Below, one piece after another: positions 1 through 7,494 of a stretch of 64,000 nt of DNA (the first letter of the stretch is position 1; each line of letters opens with the position of its first letter). Position numbers and translations under genes: made by a program. This stretch comes from Unio delphinus. Taxonomy: Eukaryota; Mollusca; Bivalvia; Unionida; Unionidae. Below the pieces are notes generated by a model. The model saw nothing but the letters and a program-made list of their open reading frames with translations. It was not told the DNA's origin and did not search any database. The DNA lies in contig JAQISU010000081.1 in assembly GCA_029339505.1 (NCBI GenBank), positions 15,909,001-15,973,000 of the forward strand, written 5' to 3'.

Positions 1-2657
1 GCGAGTCTGTGAGTCGGTGTTAACACAATCATGTTAGTAGAAATACAAGTATTTCCACCACCACGATATAATTCAATTGCACGAGTTGTCTTTCCTGACC
101 CACCACAACCGTTTAAATAAACTGTCTTGTATCTACATATTGGATCAGATACCGGTGGTGCATTAGAAAATTCTGATTGAATCTCATCACATTTTAAGTA
201 CTTTTCATCCATGGCAACGTCTGCGGATTCACAATACTCATGTAGCATCTCCTTTTTAAATCGCCAACGCCCCCACGCTTCCTCCGGATCTGTGAATGCC
301 GCTACAGCTGATTTGTACTTATTGTGTATATACATCGAATCAGTGGCTACTCTAACCGCGGTATTAGGAAATCTATTTATCATCGAAAATAAATTGATAG
401 AAGCATAAGCTAGCATAGAACTTCTCAAATGTGTGTACTGGGAATTATATCCATCACAGTAGGTAACAACCGTACCCAATTTCTCACCATTGGATAGAAA
501 AGCATCCTTACGGGATACAAGTTTTCCCTGTTTCGTTAAATCCGTTACAAGAAAATCGCATTCAGCGACGTCTATGATCAACCGCGAGGAAAATTTTGCA
601 TTGTCGTATCTTCCACCCTGGGTAAATTTACCGATTATTCTTCTTCCGAGATCTTTTGCTTGTTCTTTTTTACTTTCAAATAACTTCTTAGACCAATTTA
701 TGATTTCTTCTTCATTGAAATCTGGACACTGTTTTCGTAGTTCGTTGATTATTCTATCTAGATCGGGTTGTGGTAGCCAAACTTCTTTTTGAGCTCGATA
801 GCATATAATAGCTTCGGAAACAATCAACGATATCAGCATGCCACAATCAATCATATATCGTAGTAACACTATTGGCATCCAGGCCTTTTCAGATAGGTGT
901 CTACCGAGCCAAACATAACTACACGGATGTAACCCTGTAGCGAGTTCAAATGATATCACACGAGCGAATCCGGTTAAATCAAAATCAGGTAATGGTCCAT
1001 TAATCGCAACACGAGTCATTTCATGCGTGGGGTGTCCAAATCGTTTGAAGTACTCAGCGCATTCCCCATACCCGAGAAAACTTCCAGGATAACACGCGGA
1101 TATATCAATTGAAATCATACCGTCACGATGGTATTTTGTATTCCACAGTCCTCCATGACCAAATTCGATGCAACTCAATTTAACGTCCTCGAGAAAATCA
1201 CTTCGTGTTGGACGCCATGAGTTTTTTTCTCTTGCGAAGTGAGCTACCACTGATGGAATAGTAAAACTATCCGTGAGTAGTTTTTCATGGGAACTCTCCG
1301 GTGAAAAATCATTAGCGATTTTTCTCATTCTGTTATCTAATTCTTCAACGCGATATAATTCACCATTTGGTCTTACAAATTGATCAAATCCTGATTCGGA
1401 ACCAGCACTACTAAGTAACCACACTGACACAGGATCATCTTTACACAACGCATGAATAGCATCAAATAATTTCTCTTCATAGAAAACATCCCCGGAAAAT
1501 TCCGGGGGGATATATTTCACGGTTCTATCTCGTGGAAATATTGTTACTGCAGGTGTCCACGCGTGTTCGTTATGATCAATAATTTGTATTGGCGCTCCTT
1601 GTAATTTATATTTCGGTTCGTGTAATACTTCTCCGGTTATCGTCATAACGGTTATTGGGAATCTTAATGATGTTTCTAATTTAGCTATATCAGAAATCTT
1701 TGCACCGTGCTGTTTCACTGTCAGTTCCCATTCTGTTATTTTCCTACGTCGCAGATCAGTTAGTTTATTTCCTCGGGATGCATTTGTGAAGTGTTCCATT
1801 ACCCGTGTTGCTACACAATTGAGCCTTGACGAAGTCAATGGTGAATATTTCATAGGAGCTAGTTTTGCAATATCGGGTTTATCATTTAACGGATATATCC
1901 CATAAACGATTGCTGTTACGGGATAAGATCTCTCGTAGTATGGTTTGTCAATTCCAGTTAGAATTCCTGGTTTGGAATCTCTACTTACAATGACAGTTTT
2001 TTTATCCTTGAGGATTGGTTCAAATTTATCCCTGATAATCCATTCACCTTCGTCGTAGATAATGAATTTTATTCTGAAAAAATACCTCTTCGTGCCAAAA
2101 TGTGAAATTATCTCAGCTGCTCTTTTATCGTTCATAGTAGCATCGATGATGGATACATTGACATCTTCATCAATAATTCGAAATGTCGACCAACAGTATG
2201 CTGCACCGTCTCGGTAGAATTCATTAAAACACTCCCTGATTTTACCGAGTATAGTTCTATCACCGATTAGACGTTTTGGTGTATCAGAGACTCTATCAAG
2301 ATTGAATTTAGTATTTTTCCAAGGCTTAATTTTCGATAATCTTTGGAACTCCCTATCAAGATTGAATTTAGTATTTTTCCAAGGTTTGATTTTCGATAAT
2401 CTTTGGAACTCCCTATCAAGATTGAATTTAGTATTTTTCCAAGGTTTGATTTTCGATAATCTTTGGAACTCCCTATCAAGATTGAATTTAGTATTTTTCC
2501 AAGGTTTGATTTTCGATAATCTTTGGAACTCCCTATCAAGATTGAATTTAGTATTTTTCCAAGGTTTGATTTTCGATAATCTTTGGAACTCCCTATCAAG
2601 ATTGAATTTAGTATTTTTCCAGGGCTTAATTTTCGATAATCTCTTGAACTCCTCCAT
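1..2657 (-). CDS. Family B DNA polymerase fused to SF1 helicase (partial, runs off left edge)
   Basis: An open frame of at least 885 codons starts at the ATG complementary to 2655-2657 and leaves the window still open. Residues about 3-122 are six 20-residue repeats. A GG-containing loop (FGHGG) precedes polymerase motif A, SIDISACYPGS, with Asp518. A motif B-like stretch, GRRIIGKFTQGG, follows. Motif C is RVATDSMYI with Asp773; the first Asp of the usual DTD is replaced by Ala. I see no clear 3'-5' exonuclease motif. After the palm comes a Walker A loop, GCGGSGKTT (Lys856), and a motif Ia, LTPTHRLA, typical of SF1 helicases of the RecD/Pif1/Dda kind. The protein would replicate the element and unwind its DNA. 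It is transcribed divergently from the gene at 2,700. Polymerase and helicase assignments are firm; the remainder of the helicase lies outside. Confidence 0.88.
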   Translation of the reverse strand, partial: MEEFKRLSKIKPWKNTKFNLDREFQRLSKIKPWKNTKFNLDREFQRLSKIKPWKNTKFNLDREFQRLSKIKPWKNTKFNLDREFQRLSKIKPWKNTKFNLDREFQRLSKIKPWKNTKFNLDRVSDTPKRLIGDRTILGKIRECFNEFYRDGAAYCWSTFRIIDEDVNVSIIDATMNDKRAAEIISHFGTKRYFFRIKFIIYDEGEWIIRDKFEPILKDKKTVIVSRDSKPGILTGIDKPYYERSYPVTAIVYGIYPLNDKPDIAKLAPMKYSPLTSSRLNCVATRVMEHFTNASRGNKLTDLRRRKITEWELTVKQHGAKISDIAKLETSLRFPITVMTITGEVLHEPKYKLQGAPIQIIDHNEHAWTPAVTIFPRDRTVKYIPPEFSGDVFYEEKLFDAIHALCKDDPVSVWLLSSAGSESGFDQFVRPNGELYRVEELDNRMRKIANDFSPESSHEKLLTDSFTIPSVVAHFAREKNSWRPTRSDFLEDVKLSCIEFGHGGLWNTKYHRDGMISIDISACYPGSFLGYGECAEYFKRFGHPTHEMTRVAINGPLPDFDLTGFARVISFELATGLHPCSYVWLGRHLSEKAWMPIVLLRYMIDCGMLISLIVSEAIICYRAQKEVWLPQPDLDRIINELRKQCPDFNEEEIINWSKKLFESKKEQAKDLGRRIIGKFTQGGRYDNAKFSSRLIIDVAECDFLVTDLTKQGKLVSRKDAFLSNGEKLGTVVTYCDGYNSQYTHLRSSMLAYASINLFSMINRFPNTAVRVATDSMYIHNKYKSAVAAFTDPEEAWGRWRFKKEMLHEYCESADVAMDEKYLKCDEIQSEFSNAPPVSDPICRYKTVYLNGCGGSGKTTRAIELYRGGGNTCISTNMIVLTPTHRL
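2291..2650 (-). repeat. Six tandem 60 bp repeats coding 20-residue units at the polymerase N-terminus
   Basis: Six head-to-tail 60 bp units differ by only a few bases, mostly in the first and last copy. The period is a multiple of three and the array is in frame with the polymerase-helicase gene. Each unit encodes a basic/aromatic 20-mer containing LSKIKPWKNTKF. The near identity implies recent expansion. The array also creates long spurious frames on both strands. The function is unknown; a DNA-binding or protein-binding tail is possible. Confidence 0.95.
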
Positions 2658-2699
2658 GTTATAATTAAAACAAGTATTTAAATAGAAAAATATAGTATA
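2658..2699. promoter_or_regulatory. Divergent promoter between polymerase-helicase and zinc-protein genes
   Basis: A 42 bp gap separates two divergent start codons. It is almost entirely A/T and contains tatttaaat and atatagtata, which could act as TATA-like elements in both directions. Assigned from position and composition only. Confidence 0.5.
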
Positions 2700-3026
2700 A
2701 TGAATCACTGCAAGTGGCTAATGATTGGATCTACAACCCCGTGTAACAAATCATGCAGAAGCGAATTCTGTGGGTATCATATGCAAAGCGTGAGAAACGG
2801 TTCAAAAGGCCCTCTCGCATGCCTCCAATGTGGGGTGGGTGTTAGAGGAAAATCGCAATTATGCCTTGCTTGTGGGGGTAAACGATACAGGGAACTAAAA
2901 CGCTACTATGACAAACGAATCATTGACTCCGTCATCCTTGATAAAATCAAGGACAAAGTAATAAAAACCCCTCAAGATTATATCCAGAGATTTATAATTA
3001 AAGCAGATAATAAATTAGACAAGTAG
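2700..3026 (+). CDS. Small cysteine-rich zinc-binding protein
   Basis: A 108-residue protein with two likely zinc sites: C15-x3-C19-x4-C24-x2-H27, and C41-x2-C44-x10-C55-x2-C58, plus Cys4. The second half is basic and helical (KRYRELKRYYDKR), which suggests nucleic-acid binding or a transcriptional role. It begins 42 bp from the divergent polymerase start and ends 13 bp before the HNH gene, so the two plus-strand genes are probably co-transcribed. I recognise no named family. Zinc binding is inferred from the cysteine spacing. Confidence 0.7.
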   Translation: MNHCKWLMIGSTTPCNKSCRSEFCGYHMQSVRNGSKGPLACLQCGVGVRGKSQLCLACGGKRYRELKRYYDKRIIDSVILDKIKDKVIKTPQDYIQRFIIKADNKLDK

Positions 3027-3039
3027 TATTATTATACAA

Positions 3040-3540
3040 ATGAGCCAAGATTTCAGACCTCACCCAGTGCTTGCTAATTACGAAGCCTCTAGTGATGGTG
3101 TTGTCAGGCACCGCAGACTCAAAGAACCTGTTGGGTATCTGAATAATATGGGCTATTTGATGTTTTCAGCTGGGAGGAAGAAGTATCTCTGTCACAGAGC
3201 CATCTATGAAGCATTTTACGGATTAATCGAAGACGGTCTTGTGATTGATCACATAAATGGCGTGAAGACTGATAATTGTCTTGGGAATCTTCAAGCCGTC
3301 TCGCAGCGCGATAACCTTTTAAAAAGCAACGCTGGTAAGCACGCGAAACATCCCAAGGGTGTGAAATCGTTTGATTTAGAAAATAATGAAGAGAGAAGCT
3401 TTCAGTCGATAAATGCGGCTGGAAAATATTTCGATATTTGCAGTACTTCCATTCGATTTGTTGCTGAAAAAATCATTAAAACATCTCTGTCTAAAAAAAA
3501 TGGTCATAAAATAAAGTTCGTATACACTGAAACTATTTAA
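3040..3540 (+). CDS. HNH homing endonuclease with NUMOD-type DNA-binding ends
   Basis: A 166-residue free-standing nuclease. The N-terminus (about 8-26, LANYEASSDGVVRHRR) matches the NUMOD4 pattern. The HNH core spans about 51-92: the HR pair at 52-53, the catalytic-type His71 in VIDHINGVKTDN, and Asn79/Asn83 in the DN..GNL segment. Residues about 106-150 (KGVKSFDLENNE, then SFQSINAAGKYF) resemble a NUMOD1 helix-turn-helix. Such enzymes nick or cut at specific sites and spread by homing, and are best known in phages, organelles and giant viruses. It lies in an intergenic slot and interrupts no gene. It begins 13 bp after the upstream stop. The family call is secure; mobility is inferred. Confidence 0.9.
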   Translation: MSQDFRPHPVLANYEASSDGVVRHRRLKEPVGYLNNMGYLMFSAGRKKYLCHRAIYEAFYGLIEDGLVIDHINGVKTDNCLGNLQAVSQRDNLLKSNAGKHAKHPKGVKSFDLENNEERSFQSINAAGKYFDICSTSIRFVAEKIIKTSLSKKNGHKIKFVYTETI

Positions 3541-4024
3541 GGGAGATAAATCCTTTATGGATAAATCCGCACTACAATTCACACCCTACCTACTAAGTTC
3601 CCTTGTATTATGACGTCAAAGGAATTTGTCGCCTGCTTACCTGTACTTGACTAGGTGCGCCCACGTGACTGTAATGGAGATATAATGCATGAGTTTTCGA
3701 TAGAGAATAAAACTTTTTATTGTCACTTGTGGGCTAAAACTGCATTATTAGTTTTATTTATCTACATATCTCATGTTTGGGGTGGGTGGACTAGCAGTAA
3801 AGCAGACAGCTATAACTCGTTCTTTTCAGTACAGACGTTCTTTATAATCCACGCATTACCTATGTTCGCTCAGCCGGAACGCGAGTGTTTCCTATTCATT
3901 GAAGTATGTGGGCGTGGTTAAAATTCCTTGTATTTTATCTAGAGAATTATAACAGAGTATATAAAACGCTGTTTTATTAAACAACTGTATTATTTTGTTT
4001 AAAATATTTCTCATTGTTGCAGCA

Positions 4025-4279
4025 TAAAATTGTCTATTTTAAAAATCTCTTATTGTTAAGTATACATGTCTTCCCTCTCCTCTATATTGATCGGTATTCA
4101 TGTGACCTTCAGTACACACTTCTGTTTCCCACCCTGTATGATCGGTATTTCACTGACGCAGGCATGCGTGATTGATATTTACAAACAGTTAAATTAATTT
4201 TTTTTTTGTGTACTTAGTATTTTATATTCCTAAATACAGTAAAATTGTCTATTTTAAAAATCTCTTATTGTTAAGTATA
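4025..4279 (+). repeat. 40 bp direct repeat pair (4025-4064 and 4240-4279)
   Basis: Two identical 40 bp copies beginning taaaattgtctattttaaaa lie 215 bp apart. Nothing coding lies between them. They might be the footprint of an insertion or local duplication. Confidence 0.85.
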
Positions 4280-4322
4280 TCAGATATATATATATATATT
4301 AAAAAATCTCTATTCTGTATGA

Positions 4323-4399
4323 CTGTTCGTGGTGTAATGGTATCGTGTTTGTCTTGTAAACATAGCTATCAACTACTACGTGTTCGGTCCCCATAGCAG
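4323..4399 (+). pseudogene. Decayed tRNA-Thr(TGT)-like sequence or SINE head
   Basis: The segment has a D-arm-like GTGTAATGGTATCG and an anticodon-arm-like TTTGTCTTGTAAACATA in which the seven-base loop CTTGTAA would give anticodon TGT (Thr). A T-loop-like TTCGGTC follows. The acceptor and T stems pair poorly, so this is not a functional tRNA as written. It could be a tRNA pseudogene or the head of a tRNA-derived SINE. Confidence 0.35.
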
Positions 4400-4471
4400 A
4401 CACATTATTTGATGGCGAAACGGAAGATGTTTTTTTCTATTAATTGGGGGGGGTGGGGCGGTCCCCCTCAG

Positions 4472-4582
4472 CCAAACCAACATGGCAACCCATGCTATCG
4501 CATTCTCGGTAGCGTGGGTTGGTGTTTTTTTCCAACTCATGCAACCATGAATGAGATTTCATGGGTTGCCATGTTGGTTTGG
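4472..4582. repeat. 23 bp perfect inverted repeat with nested hairpin (cruciform)
   Basis: A 23 bp arm at 4,472-4,494 (starting ccaaaccaacatggcaaccc) is repeated inverted and without mismatch at 4,560-4,582. Between the arms is a second imperfect hairpin (cccatgctatcg / cggtagcgtggg). The whole can fold into a cruciform. It could be a foldback MITE, a transcript end or a replication structure. Confidence 0.85.
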
Positions 4583-4596
4583 TTTACCACGCCCAC

Positions 4597-4798
4597 ATCA
4601 TACCATCATCGTTCCATTGAATTATAATCCATCCTTAATTATGTTAATTAAGTATATGTTATGCCTAAAATTTGCCGCAACACTCGAGCGGAAATATATC
4701 ATACCATCATCGTTCCATTGAATTATAATCCATCCTTAATTATGTTAATTAAGTATATGTTATGCCTAAAATTTGCCGCAACACTCGAGCGGAAATAT
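4597..4798 (+). repeat. Tandem duplication of a 101 bp unit
   Basis: The segment 4,597-4,697 is repeated immediately at 4,698-4,798 with essentially no changes. Each unit runs from atcataccatcatc to gcggaaatat. It looks like a recent slippage or unequal-exchange event within the non-coding island. Confidence 0.9.
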
Positions 4799-4819
4799 GT
4801 GCCGTCCATGTTGTGACGT

Positions 4820-4955
4820 TATACCTCAAGCATATCTTCTGGGCGGTCTAAGATGGCGTTTGCCACCTTAGGCCTCCCGCCGGAGATGTATGTTTCGGGT
4901 CCCCCTTGGGCTTACTTGGATGCGAAGGCACCCAAGGAGTTCCAAAGATGTGTTG
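4820..4955 (+). other. GC-rich hairpin pair
   Basis: This is one of the few GC-rich spots in the element. Two successive stem-loops can be drawn: ggcggtctaagatggc with gccaccttaggcctcccgcc, and ccttgggc with gcacccaagg. No gene is seen. A structured RNA end or a remnant of another repeat is possible. Confidence 0.4.
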
Positions 4956-5036
4956 TCATATATGTTTTATTTTTATTAATTAGAGATACAGTATACTATA
5001 TTTATAAATAAATTTATTTATATAAAAATATAAATA

Positions 5037-5393
5037 ATGGATATCAATGATGTAAATGCTATAATTGCTGAAATCTCAAATTTAAATAATAAAGGGGTAT
5101 TATTATCTGAGCGTCTCGACGTTGACAAGATTACCTCGGAATATGAAGATATTGAATATCTGTCTAGTAAGGGTCGTTATGTTTTACCTAGGATGTACAG
5201 GCTCGTGAAAGGAATTCAAAAATCCATTAATGGTTGTTTGTACGGTAACGACATTAATTTATTTATAACGCTATTTAGCACCGTTGAAGCAATACGTCAA
5301 AAGCTTGGCCAAGAATATCAAAAACGAGCTGAAATTGGTTCTAAAGTTCGTGATCTTAGAAAAATGTTAAACGAGGAGCGACCCGTATCTTAA
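5037..5393 (+). CDS. Unrecognised 118 aa helical protein
   Basis: A compact, strongly helical protein rich in Lys, Glu, Leu and Ile, with heptad-like spacing near both ends (IIAEISNLNNKGVLLSERL, and EIGSKVRDLRKMLNEER), so a short coiled coil is likely. It has no signal peptide, membrane segment or recognisable motif. The start follows an A/T-only leader with TATA-like runs. It converges with the minus-strand gene at 5,490-5,768 across a T-rich gap. I cannot assign a function. Confidence 0.6.
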   Translation: MDINDVNAIIAEISNLNNKGVLLSERLDVDKITSEYEDIEYLSSKGRYVLPRMYRLVKGIQKSINGCLYGNDINLFITLFSTVEAIRQKLGQEYQKRAEIGSKVRDLRKMLNEERPVS

Positions 5394-5489
5394 CCACGTG
5401 AGTGTTACTAAAAAATAATATAGGCTTTCGTAAATAATTTAAATAATTTATTTATTTATTTTTTTTTTAGCGTTTTTTTGTAACACTTG
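5394..5489. terminator. T-rich gap between convergent genes
   Basis: A short spacer between convergent stop codons, with repeated aataattta/tttattta runs and a T10 stretch. It is the probable 3'-end region for both transcripts. No specific signal is proven. Confidence 0.3.
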
Positions 5490-5768
5490 TTACATAGGAT
5501 TTTCTCCTGAAAGGATACTCATCAGTTTGGACTTGCTCATGCAGTTATGTGCATAATGGATGATCTGGTCGTAGTAGCAAGTAATCACCGCGACGCCTCC
5601 ATTTTCACGTAATTGTTCTTGTTGCCGCGTCGTTAACACAAATCGTTCATCGCCATTCTCAGATATTACAATTCTGAAATCCCCAGCGATGTTATTTCTG
5701 AAACACTCGCGAATAGCGTCGTACAGTTTAACCCTGTCGAAGATGAATACGTTAGCTTGATGGTACAT
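5490..5768 (-). CDS. Unrecognised 92 aa protein, minus strand
   Basis: A small open frame set between plus-strand genes on both sides. The sequence reads as a genuine globular protein with alternating strands and helices (FDRVKLYDAIRECFRNN, FRIVISENGDERFVL, GGVAVITCYYDQIIHYA). No family is recognised. Its start codon coincides with the beginning of a duplicated 16 bp AT-rich motif that could be its promoter. Being the only minus-strand gene in the virion half, it may be regulated separately, for example as an early or regulatory gene; that is inference. Confidence 0.55.
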   Translation of the reverse strand: MYHQANVFIFDRVKLYDAIRECFRNNIAGDFRIVISENGDERFVLTTRQQEQLRENGGVAVITCYYDQIIHYAHNCMSKSKLMSILSGENPM

Positions 5769-5799
5769 TATTTAATAACTAAGTTATTTAATAACTAAG
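5768..5799. promoter_or_regulatory. Two tandem 16 bp AT-rich motifs in a divergent intergenic region
   Basis: The 16-mer ttatttaataactaag occurs twice head to tail between the divergent genes at 5,768 (minus) and 5,862 (plus). Its position suggests a promoter or operator. A TTTGAAAATTTAG box, close to the late motif, lies further on at about 5,835-5,847, before the 350 aa gene. Confidence 0.5.
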
Positions 5800-5861
5800 C
5801 TTTTAATTATGATGGAAACCCTCCGGATTTCACATTTGAAAATTTAGTTCACAAACAATAT

Positions 5862-6914
5862 ATGGTTGGTGAATCGCTTACAACTAGATTAGCCCGAGAG
5901 CGGCTAGCAGCAATTAAAAAGTTTATACCGGTTCGAGACAGAGTTCGCGATCAACTTCAACAACGACAACAAGCGCAGACTGACTTTTCTGTGTCAAGTG
6001 AACAACTGTTCGCCCCGGTAACTAAGGCGACCAGCGATGTGAAAACAGCAACTGAACGAGCAATATACGGAGATATTCCTAAGGAAGGCAAGCGACGAGA
6101 AGTGCCTGTTCTTGGTGTGCTTGAAAAGGTAGCAGCAGAGACCGGACAAACACGCGCAGGGATACAACAGTTATCCAGTGATATAAAAACTCAGCGTGAG
6201 TATGAACGATTAGCTGATATTGATGATTCCACACCTGAACCACAACTTGTTGATGTCGTCACCCCAAGAGGTGTTTCCTTTATAGACAAACTCACCGAAG
6301 GAGCTATAAAGGAAATCAAACGACCTCAATTGGAGAAACACCAAGATTATACGACTTTTGGTGATTTCGCCGCCAAAAGCTTTGATTCTAGAAAGGATTT
6401 TTTAAAAGACGAGTATAAAAACAGTAGAATAAGCCGAGATGAATGGGTTAATTGGTTGTATAAAACGAATAAGGGGATTATTGGTAATTTGAAAAAGGAT
6501 ACAATTGAGTATAGATCTTTTAAAGTAGGAGTTGATAGTTATGGTATACAAAAACAACAAGAACGAGAAAAACAAAGTCGAGGCCGACAAAGGCAATTAC
6601 TTGATGATAGTCAGGGCGCAACTGGTACAACTGAGGAAACAAGCGGAAAGGGATATTCGATTAAAAATCCAAAGGATGTATTTGACTCTACCGTGACATG
6701 TCCTGGTAATATTCTCAGTGATATATCACGGTTAGAGGTTCTCATCGGAGGGAAACGAGCCGGAAATAACTCCGTCGAGATAATTAACGAGGCCGCTGAT
6801 ATCTGTAGACGATTATTTGCTGGTGGTATCATGGACATTAATGTATATCGAGAACTTATTGCTGAATTAGTTGAAAATCACAACGATGAAAATCTTATGG
6901 ATGTAAGCGATTGA
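5862..6914 (+). CDS. Putative virion-associated protein, 350 aa, unrecognised
   Basis: A hydrophilic, charged protein with Gln/Arg-rich helical stretches (RQQAQ near 36, QQEREKQSRGRQRQ near 231-244) and a Pro-containing middle. It carries LIGG|K at 294-298, which fits the adenain cleavage consensus (M/I/L)xGG|x. With its place at the head of the virion gene block, this suggests a scaffold or internal virion protein processed by the protease encoded at 9.5-10.0 kb. A TTTGAAAA box lies about 25 bp upstream of the ATG. No membrane segment or named domain is visible, so the role is inferred from position and the cleavage site. Confidence 0.65.
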   Translation: MVGESLTTRLARERLAAIKKFIPVRDRVRDQLQQRQQAQTDFSVSSEQLFAPVTKATSDVKTATERAIYGDIPKEGKRREVPVLGVLEKVAAETGQTRAGIQQLSSDIKTQREYERLADIDDSTPEPQLVDVVTPRGVSFIDKLTEGAIKEIKRPQLEKHQDYTTFGDFAAKSFDSRKDFLKDEYKNSRISRDEWVNWLYKTNKGIIGNLKKDTIEYRSFKVGVDSYGIQKQQEREKQSRGRQRQLLDDSQGATGTTEETSGKGYSIKNPKDVFDSTVTCPGNILSDISRLEVLIGGKRAGNNSVEIINEAADICRRLFAGGIMDINVYRELIAELVENHNDENLMDVSD

Positions 6915-6919
6915 CCACT

Positions 6920-6936
6920 AATTGAAAAACTACTAG
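6920..6936 (+). promoter_or_regulatory. Proposed late promoter box before the pVI/pX-like gene
   Basis: The sequence aattgaaaaactactag ends 12 bp before the ATG at 6,949. It matches boxes before the capsid, fibre-like and membrane-protein genes in both core (TTGAAAA) and spacing to CTAG. Confidence 0.55.
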
Positions 6937-6948
6937 TTTTATAACAAG

Positions 6949-7437
6949 ATGATTATACACTATAACCATGATAAACCCGTAAGTGTCTACGTGGTGAACT
7001 CACGATTGCCTGTTTATCGCGCGTGGTACGGAGATGGTTTCGGCAATACCATTGCGGGGTTATTTACAAGAATGGCTCCCAAGGTGGCGCCGTTAGCTAA
7101 ACAATTATCAATGAAAGCCATTGATGCTATCCGTGATAAGGGAATCAATTTCGTTGGAAATCTTGCAGTAAAGGCATTTTCTGCTGCGAAAGATAAAATA
7201 GCATCATTGGTGCGAAAGAAACCACGAATGACTTCGTCATCGATGACTTCGTCATTAGTGCTGCCATCAACTACAGTGATGCCTGCAAAAATCAGCAAAG
7301 CAATAAATAACGCAGTGGAAGAAAAACTAGCGCAATTGACTTCGTCACCACCGGTAACAGATAGCGCTATCATGAACGCGATAGCAGGAAGTGGTTTGAA
7401 ACAAAAAAGAAATTCGAGGAATTTTCAACGACGATGA
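6949..7437 (+). CDS. pVI/pX-like basic minor capsid protein
   Basis: A 162-residue basic protein. The N-terminal part ends in a Gly-rich WYGDGFGNTIAGLF segment, followed by an amphipathic helical region (LFTRMAPKVAPLAKQLSMKA) and a Ser/Thr/Lys-rich tail. This layout resembles the small membrane-active or DNA-binding minor proteins (pVI/pX type) of adenoviruses and adintoviruses. The site IAGS|G at 145-149 fits the adenain consensus (M/I/L)xGx|G. It is placed directly before the major capsid gene, as in related elements. Homology is not proven; the call rests on composition, position and the protease site. Confidence 0.6.
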   Translation: MIIHYNHDKPVSVYVVNSRLPVYRAWYGDGFGNTIAGLFTRMAPKVAPLAKQLSMKAIDAIRDKGINFVGNLAVKAFSAAKDKIASLVRKKPRMTSSSMTSSLVLPSTTVMPAKISKAINNAVEEKLAQLTSSPPVTDSAIMNAIAGSGLKQKRNSRNFQRR

Positions 7438-7468
7438 TTACAAAGATGAAATTGCTTTGCAATTCACC

Positions 7469-7484
7469 AATTGAAAACGCTAGT
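7469..7484 (+). promoter_or_regulatory. Proposed late promoter box before the major capsid gene
   Basis: The sequence aattgaaaacgctagt lies 10 bp before the capsid ATG at 7,495. It is nearly the same as the boxes at 6,920 and 11,468. Confidence 0.6.
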
Positions 7485-7494
7485 AATGTTATAA

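Larger units (their letters stand above)
3541..5036. other. Non-coding repeat island inside the viral element
   Basis: About 1.5 kb between the HNH gene and the next plausible gene, with no convincing coding sequence. It contains a 40 bp direct repeat, a decayed tRNA-like sequence, an AT dinucleotide run near 4,284-4,300, a 23 bp inverted repeat, a 101 bp tandem duplication and GC-rich hairpins. A 13 bp inverted pair (atgtgggcgtggt near 3,905-3,917; its complement near 4,586-4,598) brackets much of it. This could be a MITE/SINE insertion into the element or a viral control region with an origin. A 78-codon frame at 3,685-3,921 is not convincing. Confidence 0.6.

Noticed and set aside
2267..2664. 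Open frames on both strands through the 60 bp repeats (110 and 120 codons)
   Set aside because: They are out-of-frame readings of the repeat array inside the polymerase-helicase gene. A 60 bp period keeps every stop-free frame open by default.
3655..3921. 88-codon frame with one hydrophobic stretch
   Set aside because: It begins at GTG; the first ATG gives only 78 codons. The composition is not protein-like, it lies in a repeat island and has no promoter box.
4323..4399. Functional tRNA-Thr gene
   Set aside because: The anticodon arm is good but the acceptor and T stems do not pair; kept only as a tRNA-like relic.
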